Positions 1 to 10,116 of a stretch of DNA of 64,000 nucleotides are shown in pieces. A program made the translations under genes and the position numbers. The notes beneath the pieces are model-generated. The model did no database searches, was not told the DNA's origin, and was given only the letters and a program-made list of their open reading frames with translations. Numbering within the stretch: the stretch's first letter is position 1; each line of letters begins with the position of its first letter. Source of the stretch: Kalmusia sp. IMI 367209 (taxonomy: Eukaryota; Ascomycota; Dothideomycetes; Pleosporales; Didymosphaeriaceae); contig JAPEUQ010000009.1 in NCBI GenBank assembly GCA_027946365.1, forward strand, positions 744,001 to 808,000, written 5' to 3'.

Positions 1-591
1 TGTGAATCTTGTACCAGATATATAGAGGGACAAGCTGACCTTCACGATGATAGCGAGTTCAGTGGCGCGGTTGTGTGTGTGCGGAGTGTTGAAGCTACCA
101 TCATGTTAGCACATCTCGTTCAGTGCTCAGTCCGAGGTGCCCCAAAAATCTAGGCTTGGAGGATTCTCTTGGGTGTAGTAAGGTATCACAGAGGACTATA
201 TACATACCCGCAAGGCTTTGTAAATCCAATAGCAGCAGCAGCTCCATTCCCAATCAACGCAGGCATCGTCAACCCAATCGCATTCACAAGCGTCCCTCCT
301 CTCCCCTGGAGCTTCGCAAAGGGGACATTGGGCGGGTTGATGAAGTCGAACTTGAACGCATCATCGGGAAGGAGCGCATGGCGAGTGACAGAGTTAGGCG
401 AGGTTCGAAGTTTGGCGATGAGGTCGTAGTCGACGCCAGGGAGGGTGGCGTTGAAAGGTAGGGGTTGGGGAAGGGGAACTTGGGGTCGTTTGGACGGGAG
501 GGCCGCCGTCGTCGTCGCTGAGGACGTTTTGGAGAGGAGAGGTTAGAGCAGTACTAGCGAGGGCTAGGGCGATAGTGTAAAAGACGATCAT
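1..591 (-). CDS. Secreted cupin (spherulin-1/germin-like), 3' end outside window
   Basis: ATG at 589-591 opens a hydrophobic signal-peptide-like start (MIVFYTIALALA). The spherulin-type body follows: NATLPGVDYDLIAKLRTSP, then DAFKFDFINPP, then a PALIGNGAAAAIGF stretch, then the metal-binding cupin motif TPHTHNRATE (HxHx4E). This needs three exons: 555-591, 208-517 and 1-94. Intron 95-207 has a GTATGT donor and TAG acceptor with matching phase. Intron 518-554 is only 37 nt (GTACTG...CAG, branch-like CTCTAAC); a small indel is the alternative. Spherulin-like cupins are extracellular manganese-type proteins related to germins, of uncertain role in fungi. Just after the cupin motif the family usually has Gly (Ex6G), but the frame here gives Val, so the last ~40 bases are uncertain. 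The C-terminal half lies beyond position 1. Confidence 0.7.
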
Positions 592-1215
592 CTTGGTTGC
601 GGGGGATATCTTGTTGAGCGGTCTGGTGAGGATGGGTGTTGTAATGTCATAGTTGCTGGTGAAAACGACCCTTTTTATATTTGACAGTCACTCCTTCTTT
701 CGAGTTTATCCGAGGTATGCTCAGCATAGCTGTGTAGTGAGCGAGTTGCGAGCTGCGGTGAGCAAAGATTCTTGGCTAACACAGTTGTGCCGCACGCGTC
801 AGCACGTAGGAATTTTACAGTCGTGAGATCCCCGCAGTCCTACCACATGACCGTCGTAAACTTCCAGTCTGCTAAGGATATGGAACACTTGAGATCCAAT
901 GGCTCCCCGTCACATGTCCATTGAAAGTGTAAGGGTATCGTCAGCTTAGTCACGGCAGAGTACGCCTTTCTTGGGCAATGTTAAACCCGACTCTTGACAG
1001 TACGATCATGACTATCATCGGTGTGAATAAAGCGGAGAAAGTCTGGGGTAGAGCCTACTGCTGACTTGCTGAACATGCAGGATTACTCTGAAAGGCATCG
1101 ACGGAAACTATCGGTATAACTGATATGCACTACACACTGACACGTGCAATACAGTCGCGATGCCGCATTCTAGCGAGATCAAGACTAAACAATCCGAACC
1201 AAGACAGCAGGCTCA
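592..1215. other. Intergenic, upstream of the cupin gene
   Basis: No convincing gene. It holds the cupin promoter (an AT-rich TTTTTATATTT stretch near 670-682) and the 3' flank of the HET locus. Confidence 0.5.
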
Positions 1216-3282
1216 TTACGACAAATCAAATGTTTGTCCAAAACGCCAACCCCCCACCCTCTCATAAAATTGTTCGTCCTCGTCGACAGCCTTGTCCACA
1301 ATCAGAACATATACCTTCAGATCTTTTTGGGAAAAGGAGTTCTCTGTGCCAATGATAACATATTTCGGTGATTGTGAAAAGGCACGGTTCGGGTCGTCCA
1401 GAACTATGTTCTCAGGCTCACAAAGATTGATAAGCTCCCAAGCAGGCGCTCTGATCTCATATGATGGCATGCTATCTTGCTCGAGATAACCACCTGATTC
1501 ATCTGAATTTTGGTGCTTACTCCATGGCGATTGTATATCCTCGGCCCAGGACACTCCTCCGAATGGAACATCCATGTACTTAATGCCACCTGTGTAGGCC
1601 ATCCATGACCAGGAAGGGGTAATTTCGCTGCGGAAGGTCTCGATACGCATAAGAAAATCACCAGCTCGCTGCCAGAGTAAGGACCGATGTAGGTAACAGT
1701 CGAAGACTCCATGGCCACCCTCTGTCCTCAGAGTACGAATCAGCCTCTTTTCTAGGCCTCTGATCGCTATAGGCCTGTCCGCAGGAAAGGAGAGGTCCAG
1801 AGTTGCATACCGTTCGTAAAGACTTTGGAAGAGTTGGATTTTTGTGCCTTTGACGTATGAATCGATCGACTCAGGAAAGTTCGCGTCACCGAGGAAGGAC
1901 GCCTTTTTTACTACAGAAAAATTAGTTCGTAGGGTAGGTTGATCCGTAGAGGAATCCTACTTGTTCATTTTGGTCAGGGTTTCACAGCGCACTCCTTCTC
2001 CGCATTCCCAATAGGTCTGTTTCTCACTAAAATAGATGGTGCGTCGCGATAGAGCTCGCTCTTGTAATACCCATCCTCTCCGATTGAGCTCCCCTTGATC
2101 AACATCTTGACTAAAGTCATCGATAGCATCGCATAGGTAGAAATGTGATCCATCGTTCTTCTTCATTGTCACGCACTCTCTTTGGGGTCGCGATTTTAGG
2201 AACCCATCGTTCGTTCCACTGGCGCAGCTGGCCGCTATTGTGATATATGCACTACTGAATACCTGTTCCATTAGTCTAGATTCTGTTTCCCAGTCCTGCT
2301 TATCGTCCTGAATGATACAGAGTGAATCAATCCATAGGTATTGGATGTTGAGGGCTCGAGCAATTTGAATCGCATCCTGAAATGTTTTGGGAAAGCTGGC
2401 GATCTCCATGCCCTGTTGATGCTGGGTAATATTTCTTTTGTAGGTGCAATACTTTTGGTGTTGCGTAGGTAACCCCCATCGGTGTGAAAGAGCCGCGTAT
2501 CTGCCTGGACTTGTTTGTCCTCGTGCCCCACAAAACAGACGAACAGTACTGAAGCTCTTGCTGACATCAAGGACGCGAGTTGGGAGGAACGTTTCTTGTT
2601 TTGGCACGCACTTATGGTTATAGTCGCAGCTACGGATCCACTCAGCTAGAACTTTCGCGTGTGTGATGGTGCCAGGCCCATGAAGCCTGGGGAAGCTAAG
2701 CTGTAGCTCGCTTAACGAGTCATTAATCCCTAGTTTAATTATTATACAAGAACTTGCATGCATTCTCTCATTTGACATACCGAGACTGCCCTGGTGCGGT
2801 AAAGTGTATAGTGAAATTATCGGCAATCTCTGCCGATCGAGAAATGTGAGAGAGGAGCCAACTCTGAAGAATTGAAGGATCTCGAGTTTATCATCGACGT
2901 GTGGTTCGACGTGTTTCAGGAGTAATTGGCACAGATCACACTTGAGTGATCTTACTTTCAAACTACTGAGGGTATCCGAAAACTCTATTTTTGGTTGCCA
3001 GATTCGCAATTCTTCGCAGCGTGAGCATAGTCGAGACACTTTCCCATCCCGTGCAGCGCTTGAACGCAGATTGGGGTCTTTGAAAAGATAGCTCGCAATC
3101 TCAGTGTCTGGCGCGTACTTCCAATTATCATCCAGAGGCTAGATACCATGCATATTTGTTAGGCAATGTCCTAAGAAGTCCCACCAACCCATAATGCGTT
3201 TATAGGGTAGACATACAGTAAATCTCTTCGACCCGTTAGAAGCTCCGTTAGCTTCATCTTTCTCTATTGCACAGAGATCCAA
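1216..3282 (-). CDS. HET domain portion of a probable kinase-HET fusion gene
   Basis: This encodes a heterokaryon-incompatibility (HET, PF06985) domain. Visible motifs are YAALSHRWG, YLWIDSLCIIQDD with a DWE..LMEQVFSSAYITIAA block, and RGWVLQERALSRRTIYF. A typical HET C-terminus follows (RYATLDLSFPADRPIAI, PSWSWMAYTGGIKY). No ATG opens it; the frame runs upstream through DDNWKYAPDTEIA to TAG acceptor 3139-3141, intron 3139-3216 (GTATGT donor), and a 66-nt exon 3217-3282. That exon is in phase with the kinase exon upstream, so I read both as one gene. Intron 1911-1960 (GTAGGA...CTAAT...TAG) is well formed. Splicing it leaves the frame off by one unless one A is removed from the A6 run at 1904-1909. 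Unspliced reading instead hits an in-frame TAG at 1957-1959. HET domains trigger programmed cell death on non-self recognition. The gene may be a pseudogene or carry a sequence error. Confidence 0.75.
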
Positions 3283-3360
3283 CTTACGTATTCGTTCTAT
3301 CAAGATTCATATCAAATTAGCATATTGGCATTGTCTGTCATGATACTAACGCTATCTTAC

Positions 3361-5579
3361 CTGTTGATCTCGTCTGTCGGATGCGTCAGTTGTACCTAGG
3401 CGGTCACCGTACCGCCGTGGACCTTGTCGCGCTGGAGCATTCCAATTGATCCATTCCACTCGCTCTCCTGTTGATGAAGTAGCAAGTTCTAGGATTCTTT
3501 TCATCTCATCATCCATCTCTTCTGCCGTTGCACGGGACTGGACTGACAAGCCATAAGTTGACCCAAAGTCGACAGTGGGTGCTCTTATGCTAAACGAAGG
3601 TGTCGATGGTTCAGCAGACGAGGCCAAACTGTTGTTCTCCATAAAAGTAGGGACACGACGGGATTGGAAAGGCCGGGCAGTACTAACGTCCACGATTAAT
3701 AACCGTTCTACTATAAGGTCCAGTAACATTCGAATGGCAGTTGGTGAAGAACACCTGGGGTCCTTGCCAATCCAGTCCACCCACTTTTGAACCACGCCAT
3801 TGAGGCGAGCGGTTCGATTCCGTGCGCTTGGAGTTTCTTTGATTACATAGAATCGTGTATTTTCACCCAAGGTGCTAAGGTCCTCTCTGAAATGGTCAAG
3901 TTCCTCGGGGCCATATAACATCCACACCAAAAACTCAAGGTAGATGCATCCCAAAGACCATACATCGTATCGGCGCGACCTTGGTACATTGGGTTGTAGC
4001 TCTGTCTCGGGTGGTTCGTATTTGATGGTTCCGCTCTTGGTGCGAGTGGCCCCTTTTCGAAACTCGGTCAATTTGTCGTGACTTCGGCTCAGCCCTACAT
4101 CTGCTATGACGAGTATGCACGAGTGCACCTGCTCGCTGTGCTCTTTGTTCAAGTCGTCAAAGCACAATATGTTCTCAGGTTTCATATCGCCATGACGCGT
4201 TGATCGCTCTTTATGAGAGTGGTGTAATGTTTTGATAGCTTCAGCGAGTCCGGACAACTGGGTGAAAACCCACTTCAAAAACGGTCGATCAAGTTTTGGA
4301 GGTCTCTCTTCCCAGAAGTCGCGGAGATTACCACGAGAGGCCCAGGGAAAGACGATGTAATGACTTTTCCCTTTCGTGTAATATGCCACGGCATTGACTA
4401 AATGCGGATGATTCAAGTTGCGGATGATTTCTAAAGCACCCACTTCTTCCCGGGCTACAGCTTCAAATTCAGCATCACTTAGAGACATTTGCTTGAGCCT
4501 TTTGACGGCCACAACGGGGTGCTCATTAGTGTCGTGTGGAATTCGCTGTAGGCATTCAGTCTACGTCTTGGTATAGTTTGGTAGCATTTTCAACAGAGGC
4601 AGAGGCTAAAAAAAAGGTGTCTTACAACGGATTTAGGTGTATGGATATGATCCCGATGTATTCTCCATTCTTCTACTATACTAAAATAGCTCTCCTTTTG
4701 ACTCTTAGGTCGTTCATCTACAAAGGGCATACGCGTTCGTTCGTGGAAATGGTATTGGAATTGGTTCTGACGAAAGACAGGACTAAGAAAAGGCCACTGG
4801 TAGTGGTTGCAGAAATCTTCAATGTTTCTGTCGGTCCATTGATAGTTGTTGAACGGATGCTTGTCGATGCTGATCTTACCCAGGCGAAAGGAGATCGCCT
4901 CGACGATATCCTCATCCTCGTCGATGACCAAACGGACTGGCAATTGTTCATCAACGAACTGGTATTCATAGAACTGCTCAATGAGTGGTTCCGACTCTGC
5001 CCATGCCAGGATCGCAAATACTCTAGTGGCCTTGTCGCAGACAAATGATTGCAAAGACGAAACATCGTTCTTAAGTGACTTCTTGTACTGTTCTAGTGCG
5101 CTCGCAACAGTTGCTTGATGGAAGAGCTGCTTCAGAGCGCTCACGGGAACGAATTTCAAATCGGGATTGTCTTGCAAAATCATGGCTGCTTTGATGTCAT
5201 CACGGAGGGATTTTCGCCTTCCCCTTCGGATTTGGCTAGAAGGAATCGGCATCTCGTCACTATCACTGGTGAGCCTTCTTCGAAAGTTGCTGCGAAATGC
5301 AGTGATCTGAGACGATGTGCTGTCGTCAGTGTATCTTCTGGAGGATTTTCGGATTCCGGATGGCCTTGATAGCGAAGACAGACTCTCATTAGTATATCTC
5401 CGGTTCCTCTCAGATACTGGGGAGAAGCTACTCGTAGTTGTCGTTGTTGTTGCCCTTCTTATGAATTGGTGGTCTGCTGGCTCGTCCGAAGGACTCTCAG
5501 GTGGGCGCGGTTTCGCCTCTTCTAGCTTTGTCTCTGCGAAAAGGCTATTGGTTTCCTTGTGACGGGTCCCACTTCTCAA
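3361..5579 (-). CDS. Protein kinase portion of the probable kinase-HET fusion gene
   Basis: Two exons, 4626-5579 and 3361-4545, are joined by intron 4546-4625 (GTAAGA...CTACAG, phase 0). The first part is a Ser/Thr/Arg-rich low-complexity stretch, then a module shared with the kinase at 6426 (ATRVFAILAWAESEPLIEQF). The kinase domain has VAVKRL (beta-3 Lys), RHGDMKPENIL (catalytic loop), DVG in place of DFG, YEPPE and DVWSLGCIYLEFL. The glycine-rich loop position reads KESYFSIVEEWRIH with no glycine, so ATP binding may be weak. The 5' end is uncertain: this frame has a stop upstream and no ATG before 5250-5252, so an upstream exon is possible. The last exon ends at CAG|GTAAGA (intron 3283-3360), in phase with the HET exons. 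If this is two genes, the kinase would stop at TAG 3352-3354. Confidence 0.72.
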
Positions 5580-6425
5580 TCCAGCCTTTGCGTGTACGCG
5601 TCAGTGAAGGCAGTCAAAGACGAAGGTGAGGGCACCAAAGGCGCACGGCTGGGTACAAGAGTTTTCAGCTTTCGTACCTTGATGGAAGTCCATAGAGCAG
5701 ATACACAGCCCATTGCAAGCGATCAGGCTGATAAAACGACCCATCAGCTGTGGGGCGCGTCCTTGAAGGTTTGAGGACGCCCCGAGCTCGTTCGTTGCGA
5801 ACTCCAGTGAGCGCACGCAGTGTGTGGCTCGCTTGTCCTGGTACGCATGTTGCGGGCACAGTACAGCGATATGAATCAACGTGTTTGGGCGTCATTGGAG
5901 GGTGAAGGTGGGATGGTTCACCGGAAGTGCTGTGGGCAGAAGAGACAGGCTGAAGCGGCATCTTGGCGAACGCTTGACCGGTGCGCTCATGATCGATCCT
6001 GCCCCTCTTTCCCAACATTACGCCGACATCTCACAAGATGGCATGACAGACGCATCAAAGTGCCGGGCTGCAGCCATCTGCGCGACCGGCTTGTCATCAG
6101 CTGTCACAACCCTCGAAGCGCCATCTATCGACGCACGCCACTCGCCTATACCCACCCTGTCATGCAGCAGGTAGGGCTGGGTAGGTGCGCGATTGGCCAT
6201 ATCGCGGCCTCCGCCGGATATGCTTGCTTACTGTCAAGATCAAATCACCTACCATCAGGCAACCGTGGTATAGCTCACATGACCACAGAGCCTCATGGCA
6301 TCGCATTCAGCCTGCCCAGCGGCATTGCTCTTGCCACTGCATACTGCCCATTTCACCACGCAGACTGACCTCGCGCAGGAACGCCCTCAACGCAAACAGT
6401 CAGCCTCACAAGCCGAGCCAAGGAG
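5580..6425. promoter_or_regulatory. Shared intergenic region between two divergent kinase genes
   Basis: An 846-bp spacer between the divergent kinase paralogues. It may also hold a first exon of the minus-strand gene: an ATG at 5742-5744 opens a short frame followed by a GTACGA donor, but I could not find a phase-compatible acceptor. Overlapping frames here show no recognisable protein. Confidence 0.35.
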
Positions 6426-7982
6426 ATGTCCGCAAACGGAAACGGAGAGTCCCTGTTCTCGCGCTTGAGGAAAGCGCAGGTCGGCTGTTTTCTGAATGGC
6501 GAACAGAAGTTTCTTCCTCTGGACGTTCTCGACAAGGAAATATGCGAAGACAACGTCCGCGGCGCGTTGAGCAAAGATTCCGTGCTCACACAAACCTTGA
6601 AGTTGTTTCCATTCACACCGGTCGACCAATTCCCGCGCCAGGTGGTGGCACAGGCCAAGAAGGTCTTCGCAATCCTTGTGAACATTGGAGAACCTAATGC
6701 GATTAGGAAATTGCTGGTTGAAGGTCTTACAGACGACCATCTCCCACTTTGCTTGGACAAGGACGGGGTAACTCTGAACTCTCGGAGCGGGAAAACGTTC
6801 CACAGTTTCGAAACTTCGATGATGGAACAGAGGAGGAGTGATTTCGTCGACAGACAGTGGACCGTCCTGGCGCCGATACTGGACGTCTCTGGGCGCCATA
6901 CCATCCTAGACCGACGGTGTCCCTTACCGTTCGAGCACACGGAACAAGCGGGGCATGGGGTCTCGAGTACGGTTTACAAAAGCAAGCTACATCCGGCTCA
7001 TTGCAGTGGGGTCAAGTCATTGGAATTTGTTGCAACGAAAGAATTTTGGGACGAAAAAAGCTTCCTTAAGGAAAATGAAAACCTGAAGACACTGGCCTCA
7101 CTAAACCATCATCGGCTCATTAAACACCTCTCTACATACACTAGAGACACGACGCATTATGTCGTATTCCCATGGGCAGATGGCGGTAGCCTGCGAGATT
7201 TTTGGCTTCGCGAAAACGAGCGTGTGCGGGACCGAGAGCTGACCATGTGGTCGCTTCAACAAATGCTAGGCATTGTTGAGGCAATCGAAGCTTTGCACGG
7301 AGTCAATTGCCGCCATGGCGACCTGAAGCCCGAGAACATTCTTCACTTTAGCGGAGCCAACGGAGGCAGTCTGATTGTTGCGGACGTGGGCGTTTCCAGA
7401 AGCCATGACAAAGCCACGCAGCTACGTCACATGGGAACAACAACTAGAGCTACCACACCCAGCTATGAAGCGCCGGAGGCCTTCACAAATCACTCTACCC
7501 CAAGGGCCCGTAGGTACGACGTGTGGTCCCTGGGATGTATTTTCCTTGAGTTTGCCCTTTGGATACTCCACGATATTGAGACTATTAATTCTTTTGGTTA
7601 CGCCAGGCATTCCCCAAACTTCGAGTTCTACCTCCTCAACAGGGATTCATCGGAAGCTAAACGGACACCGGAAATACATCCAATGGTCACGAAGGCACTT
7701 GCGTTGTTGCGCAAAGACGCTCGTTGTAGTGGCGGAACTATATTTCAAAGTTTCCTTGACCTTATTGAAAATCGTCTTCTTCGGGTTAAAGTAGAGTTTC
7801 GAGCCGAGGCCAAAGACCTGGCCCAGGAGCTCAGATTGATCGTCCAGAATGCAGAAGCGAATCCGATGCGATTACTCAACGACGTCACTCCCCCTCTAAA
7901 CAAACTTCGTTTTCTCCCACGCGCACAAACTGGCTCTTTCGAGCCAGCCAATGGAGCCATCTCCGAACACCCTGTTGTATAA
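6426..7982 (+). CDS. Kinase-only paralogue of the kinase-HET gene
   Basis: A single-exon 518-aa protein from ATG 6426. The N-terminal ~190 residues include KKVFAILVNIGEPNAIRKLL, which aligns with ATRVFAILAWAESEPLIEQF of the divergent neighbour. The kinase domain (about residues 175-450) is better preserved than in the neighbour. It has an AGHGVSSTVYK glycine loop, VATKEF with the beta-3 Lys, CRHGDLKPENILHF, VADVGVSRSHDK (DVG for DFG), SYEAPEA and RRYDVWSLGCIFLEF. It ends without a HET domain, after a ~60-residue tail. HGD for HRD and DVG for DFG are shared by both paralogues. Role unknown; the pairing suggests a regulator, sensor or donor for the kinase-HET gene (inference). Confidence 0.85.
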   Translation: MSANGNGESLFSRLRKAQVGCFLNGEQKFLPLDVLDKEICEDNVRGALSKDSVLTQTLKLFPFTPVDQFPRQVVAQAKKVFAILVNIGEPNAIRKLLVEGLTDDHLPLCLDKDGVTLNSRSGKTFHSFETSMMEQRRSDFVDRQWTVLAPILDVSGRHTILDRRCPLPFEHTEQAGHGVSSTVYKSKLHPAHCSGVKSLEFVATKEFWDEKSFLKENENLKTLASLNHHRLIKHLSTYTRDTTHYVVFPWADGGSLRDFWLRENERVRDRELTMWSLQQMLGIVEAIEALHGVNCRHGDLKPENILHFSGANGGSLIVADVGVSRSHDKATQLRHMGTTTRATTPSYEAPEAFTNHSTPRARRYDVWSLGCIFLEFALWILHDIETINSFGYARHSPNFEFYLLNRDSSEAKRTPEIHPMVTKALALLRKDARCSGGTIFQSFLDLIENRLLRVKVEFRAEAKDLAQELRLIVQNAEANPMRLLNDVTPPLNKLRFLPRAQTGSFEPANGAISEHPVV

Positions 7983-8315
7983 ATGGGCAATCTCAAAATA
8001 TGATATTCATTACTACCTTCTCTTATTTTATATCCTCAAGCATCTTGTCGATGACGGGCCAATCTCCTAGGTGCGTTTTTAGGCTTTACTGTTATATCTC
8101 AATCTCTGTTTGGATCTTTAAGTAACTTGAAAACTGATGTGAACGCTCTGTTGTAATATCTCGTTATTATGTATCGCGTATATCTCTCTCATTCTCCTGG
8201 AAATGCTACCAAAGCAGCCCAAATTTCGGCGCAAAGGATATCTACGACAAAACGAGCAGCTAAGCTAAAAGTCGCCGGGACGTATTGCCATGATGGATCA
8301 TTAAATACACGCTCT

Positions 8316-9698
8316 CTACCAGATATTGCTCACAATTTCGCCGTTCTTCCAATTGACCATACTCGTGATCGGTTGTAGTTCATTCTGCTTACTACCAAAT
8401 TCGATACCTTTGCGCATTACCTGACGGTAATTCCGTCCCGGCGAAACTTTACCGAGGACATACCCTTGGCGAGTCTCGACGCGATCGGGAACAGGAATAC
8501 TACGGCCGACCACAGCCTCCATGCCTTGCCATGCGAACGTAATGGCCTCCTTAGCATCACCTGGAATGCCCGCTTCATCTAACATCATTATCTTTGTGTC
8601 AGGAAACGCCTTCTGAAGATACGATGTAATATTTGGGTTTTTCGCACCACCGCCGCACATAAAAATCTCTGCTAGAGGCCCGTACTGCTGAGGCATGTAA
8701 CGACGGTAGTGGGCGACGATAGCTTGAGCTGTGATCCGGGTGATCGTGGCTACGATGTCATTTTGCGATAGACCCTTGGCAAGACCTCTCGCTATCAGCT
8801 CGTCGGCAATGGTGTCCCTGAATACTTCACGGCCGGTCGTCTTGGGTGGTTCCAGCGCAAAGTAAGGATGTGTTGTCAAGAATTCATCCACCATCTCTTG
8901 ATCAACAGTACCAGCTGCGCCCATCTTGCCGTCTTTGTCGTATTCCATCGCTCCCTTTGTGAAGCGTCGGACAGCAGCATCAATGAAGACATTGCCTGGA
9001 CCTGTGTCGAAGTCGAAAAAGTCTTGATTGAGCTTACCATCGCGGTCTGGAGGAATGAAACATACGTTGGCAATTCCGCCAATGTTCTGGCAGGCTCGTA
9101 GTTTGGTGGGGTGGTGGAGCAATAACGAATCGAAGAAGGCGATCAATGGCGCGCCTTGACGTCCAGCAGCCTGATCTGAGACGCGGAAATCAGTCACAGA
9201 AGTTATGCCCGTCCGCGAAGAGAGGAAGGTACCCTCGGCCATAGTGAGAGCGGATCTCGTGTGCCCATCCTCAGGCATGCTCAGCAACCATATTGTCTGA
9301 CCATGCGAGCCAATGGCATCAATGTCCGACAGAGGTACATTATATCTAGATGCGAAATCAATCGCAGCAGCTGCGAAGGTCTCTCCGAGCAGCACGTTGA
9401 CTTCCGAAAGCTCTTCTGGGGTAGTGCGGTTGTGGTAGATCATATTCATGACGCGCTTTTTGATGACAGGCTCTAAAGGAATTTCGTCGTAGGCGAGGAG
9501 CTCGAAATTCATGGGTGAAGAAGGGGATTCCTGGCGGAAGCGGCAGAGGGCACAATCGATACCGTCCATGGACGTTCCTGAGTTCATTCCAAGCACGGTA
9601 AGATCCAAGGGCGCGGAGTGGTGGACGCCATTTTCGGTGACATGTGTGCCATTTCGGACAAAGCCATTTACTTGACCGCCGTTGGTGAGTGATACCAT
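8316..9698 (-). CDS. AnmK/levoglucosan kinase family anhydro-sugar kinase
   Basis: A single-exon 460-aa protein, ATG at 9696-9698. It carries the AnmK family signatures (PF03702): [15 protein letters not shown] near residue 37, [26 protein letters not shown] (general-base Asp region), [24 protein letters not shown] and MCGGGAKNP near the C-terminus. Bacterial AnmK phosphorylates and opens 1,6-anhydro-N-acetylmuramic acid. Fungal members include levoglucosan kinase (characterised in Lipomyces starkeyi), which makes glucose-6-phosphate from 1,6-anhydroglucose. Because fungi have no peptidoglycan, levoglucosan or a related anhydro-sugar is the likelier substrate (inference). A short N-terminal extension of about 30 residues precedes the kinase fold. 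The divergent regulator and the downstream sugar transporter fit an uptake-and-phosphorylation unit. Probably cytosolic, as no targeting signal is obvious. Confidence 0.9.
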   Translation of the reverse strand: MVSLTNGGQVNGFVRNGTHVTENGVHHSAPLDLTVLGMNSGTSMDGIDCALCRFRQESPSSPMNFELLAYDEIPLEPVIKKRVMNMIYHNRTTPEELSEVNVLLGETFAAAAIDFASRYNVPLSDIDAIGSHGQTIWLLSMPEDGHTRSALTMAEGTFLSSRTGITSVTDFRVSDQAAGRQGAPLIAFFDSLLLHHPTKLRACQNIGGIANVCFIPPDRDGKLNQDFFDFDTGPGNVFIDAAVRRFTKGAMEYDKDGKMGAAGTVDQEMVDEFLTTHPYFALEPPKTTGREVFRDTIADELIARGLAKGLSQNDIVATITRITAQAIVAHYRRYMPQQYGPLAEIFMCGGGAKNPNITSYLQKAFPDTKIMMLDEAGIPGDAKEAITFAWQGMEAVVGRSIPVPDRVETRQGYVLGKVSPGRNYRQVMRKGIEFGSKQNELQPITSMVNWKNGEIVSNIW

Positions 9699-10116
9699 GA
9701 TTAGGGAGAGTTGATTTTTCTGGGATCAAGCAAAATGTCGACCTTCAGCTATAAGAAGCGCCCCGAATAGATAATGTAGGGTGCAGAGCCATCGCAGCCT
9801 TGGCGCCAGAACGGCAAAAGTTTGGCCACATGGGAGAGATTCCAGAAGGGCGAACCGAGTAGAGAAGGCAATAAGTTAGCACATGGACATCTTAGGAGCA
9901 GCATGCAAGCTTACACATGGGAAAGAGGGGAAAAGCGGGTCACGTAGTGGGTCTGGAACAGCACCTATGTTCGCTAAGCGTGATTAGTCCCAATGTGGAT
10001 AGGGTGAAAGGCTCATCATCGCACACGCTTAAAAGGCTAAAGGCCCCTTTAACGGCGATTTTTTTTGTGACATCTCCATTCTCCGCATCCCGACACCTAC
10101 TCACATCGGCACACAC
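9699..10116. promoter_or_regulatory. Divergent promoter: anhydro-sugar kinase / Zn2Cys6 regulator
   Basis: A 418-bp spacer between two divergent start codons. Divergent regulator-enzyme pairs of this kind are often co-regulated. A T-rich stretch (gattttttttgtgac, about 10057) lies ~50 bp before the regulator ATG. I could not pick out a clear operator. Confidence 0.5.

Noticed and set aside
1957..1959. Stop codon read-through in the HET gene
   Set aside because: A well-formed intron covers this TAG; intron plus a one-base A-run error explains it better than read-through.
5820..6368. 182-codon plus-strand open frame between the two kinases
   Set aside because: No family motif, unnatural Arg/Cys/His-rich composition, overlaps several other frames; likely chance.
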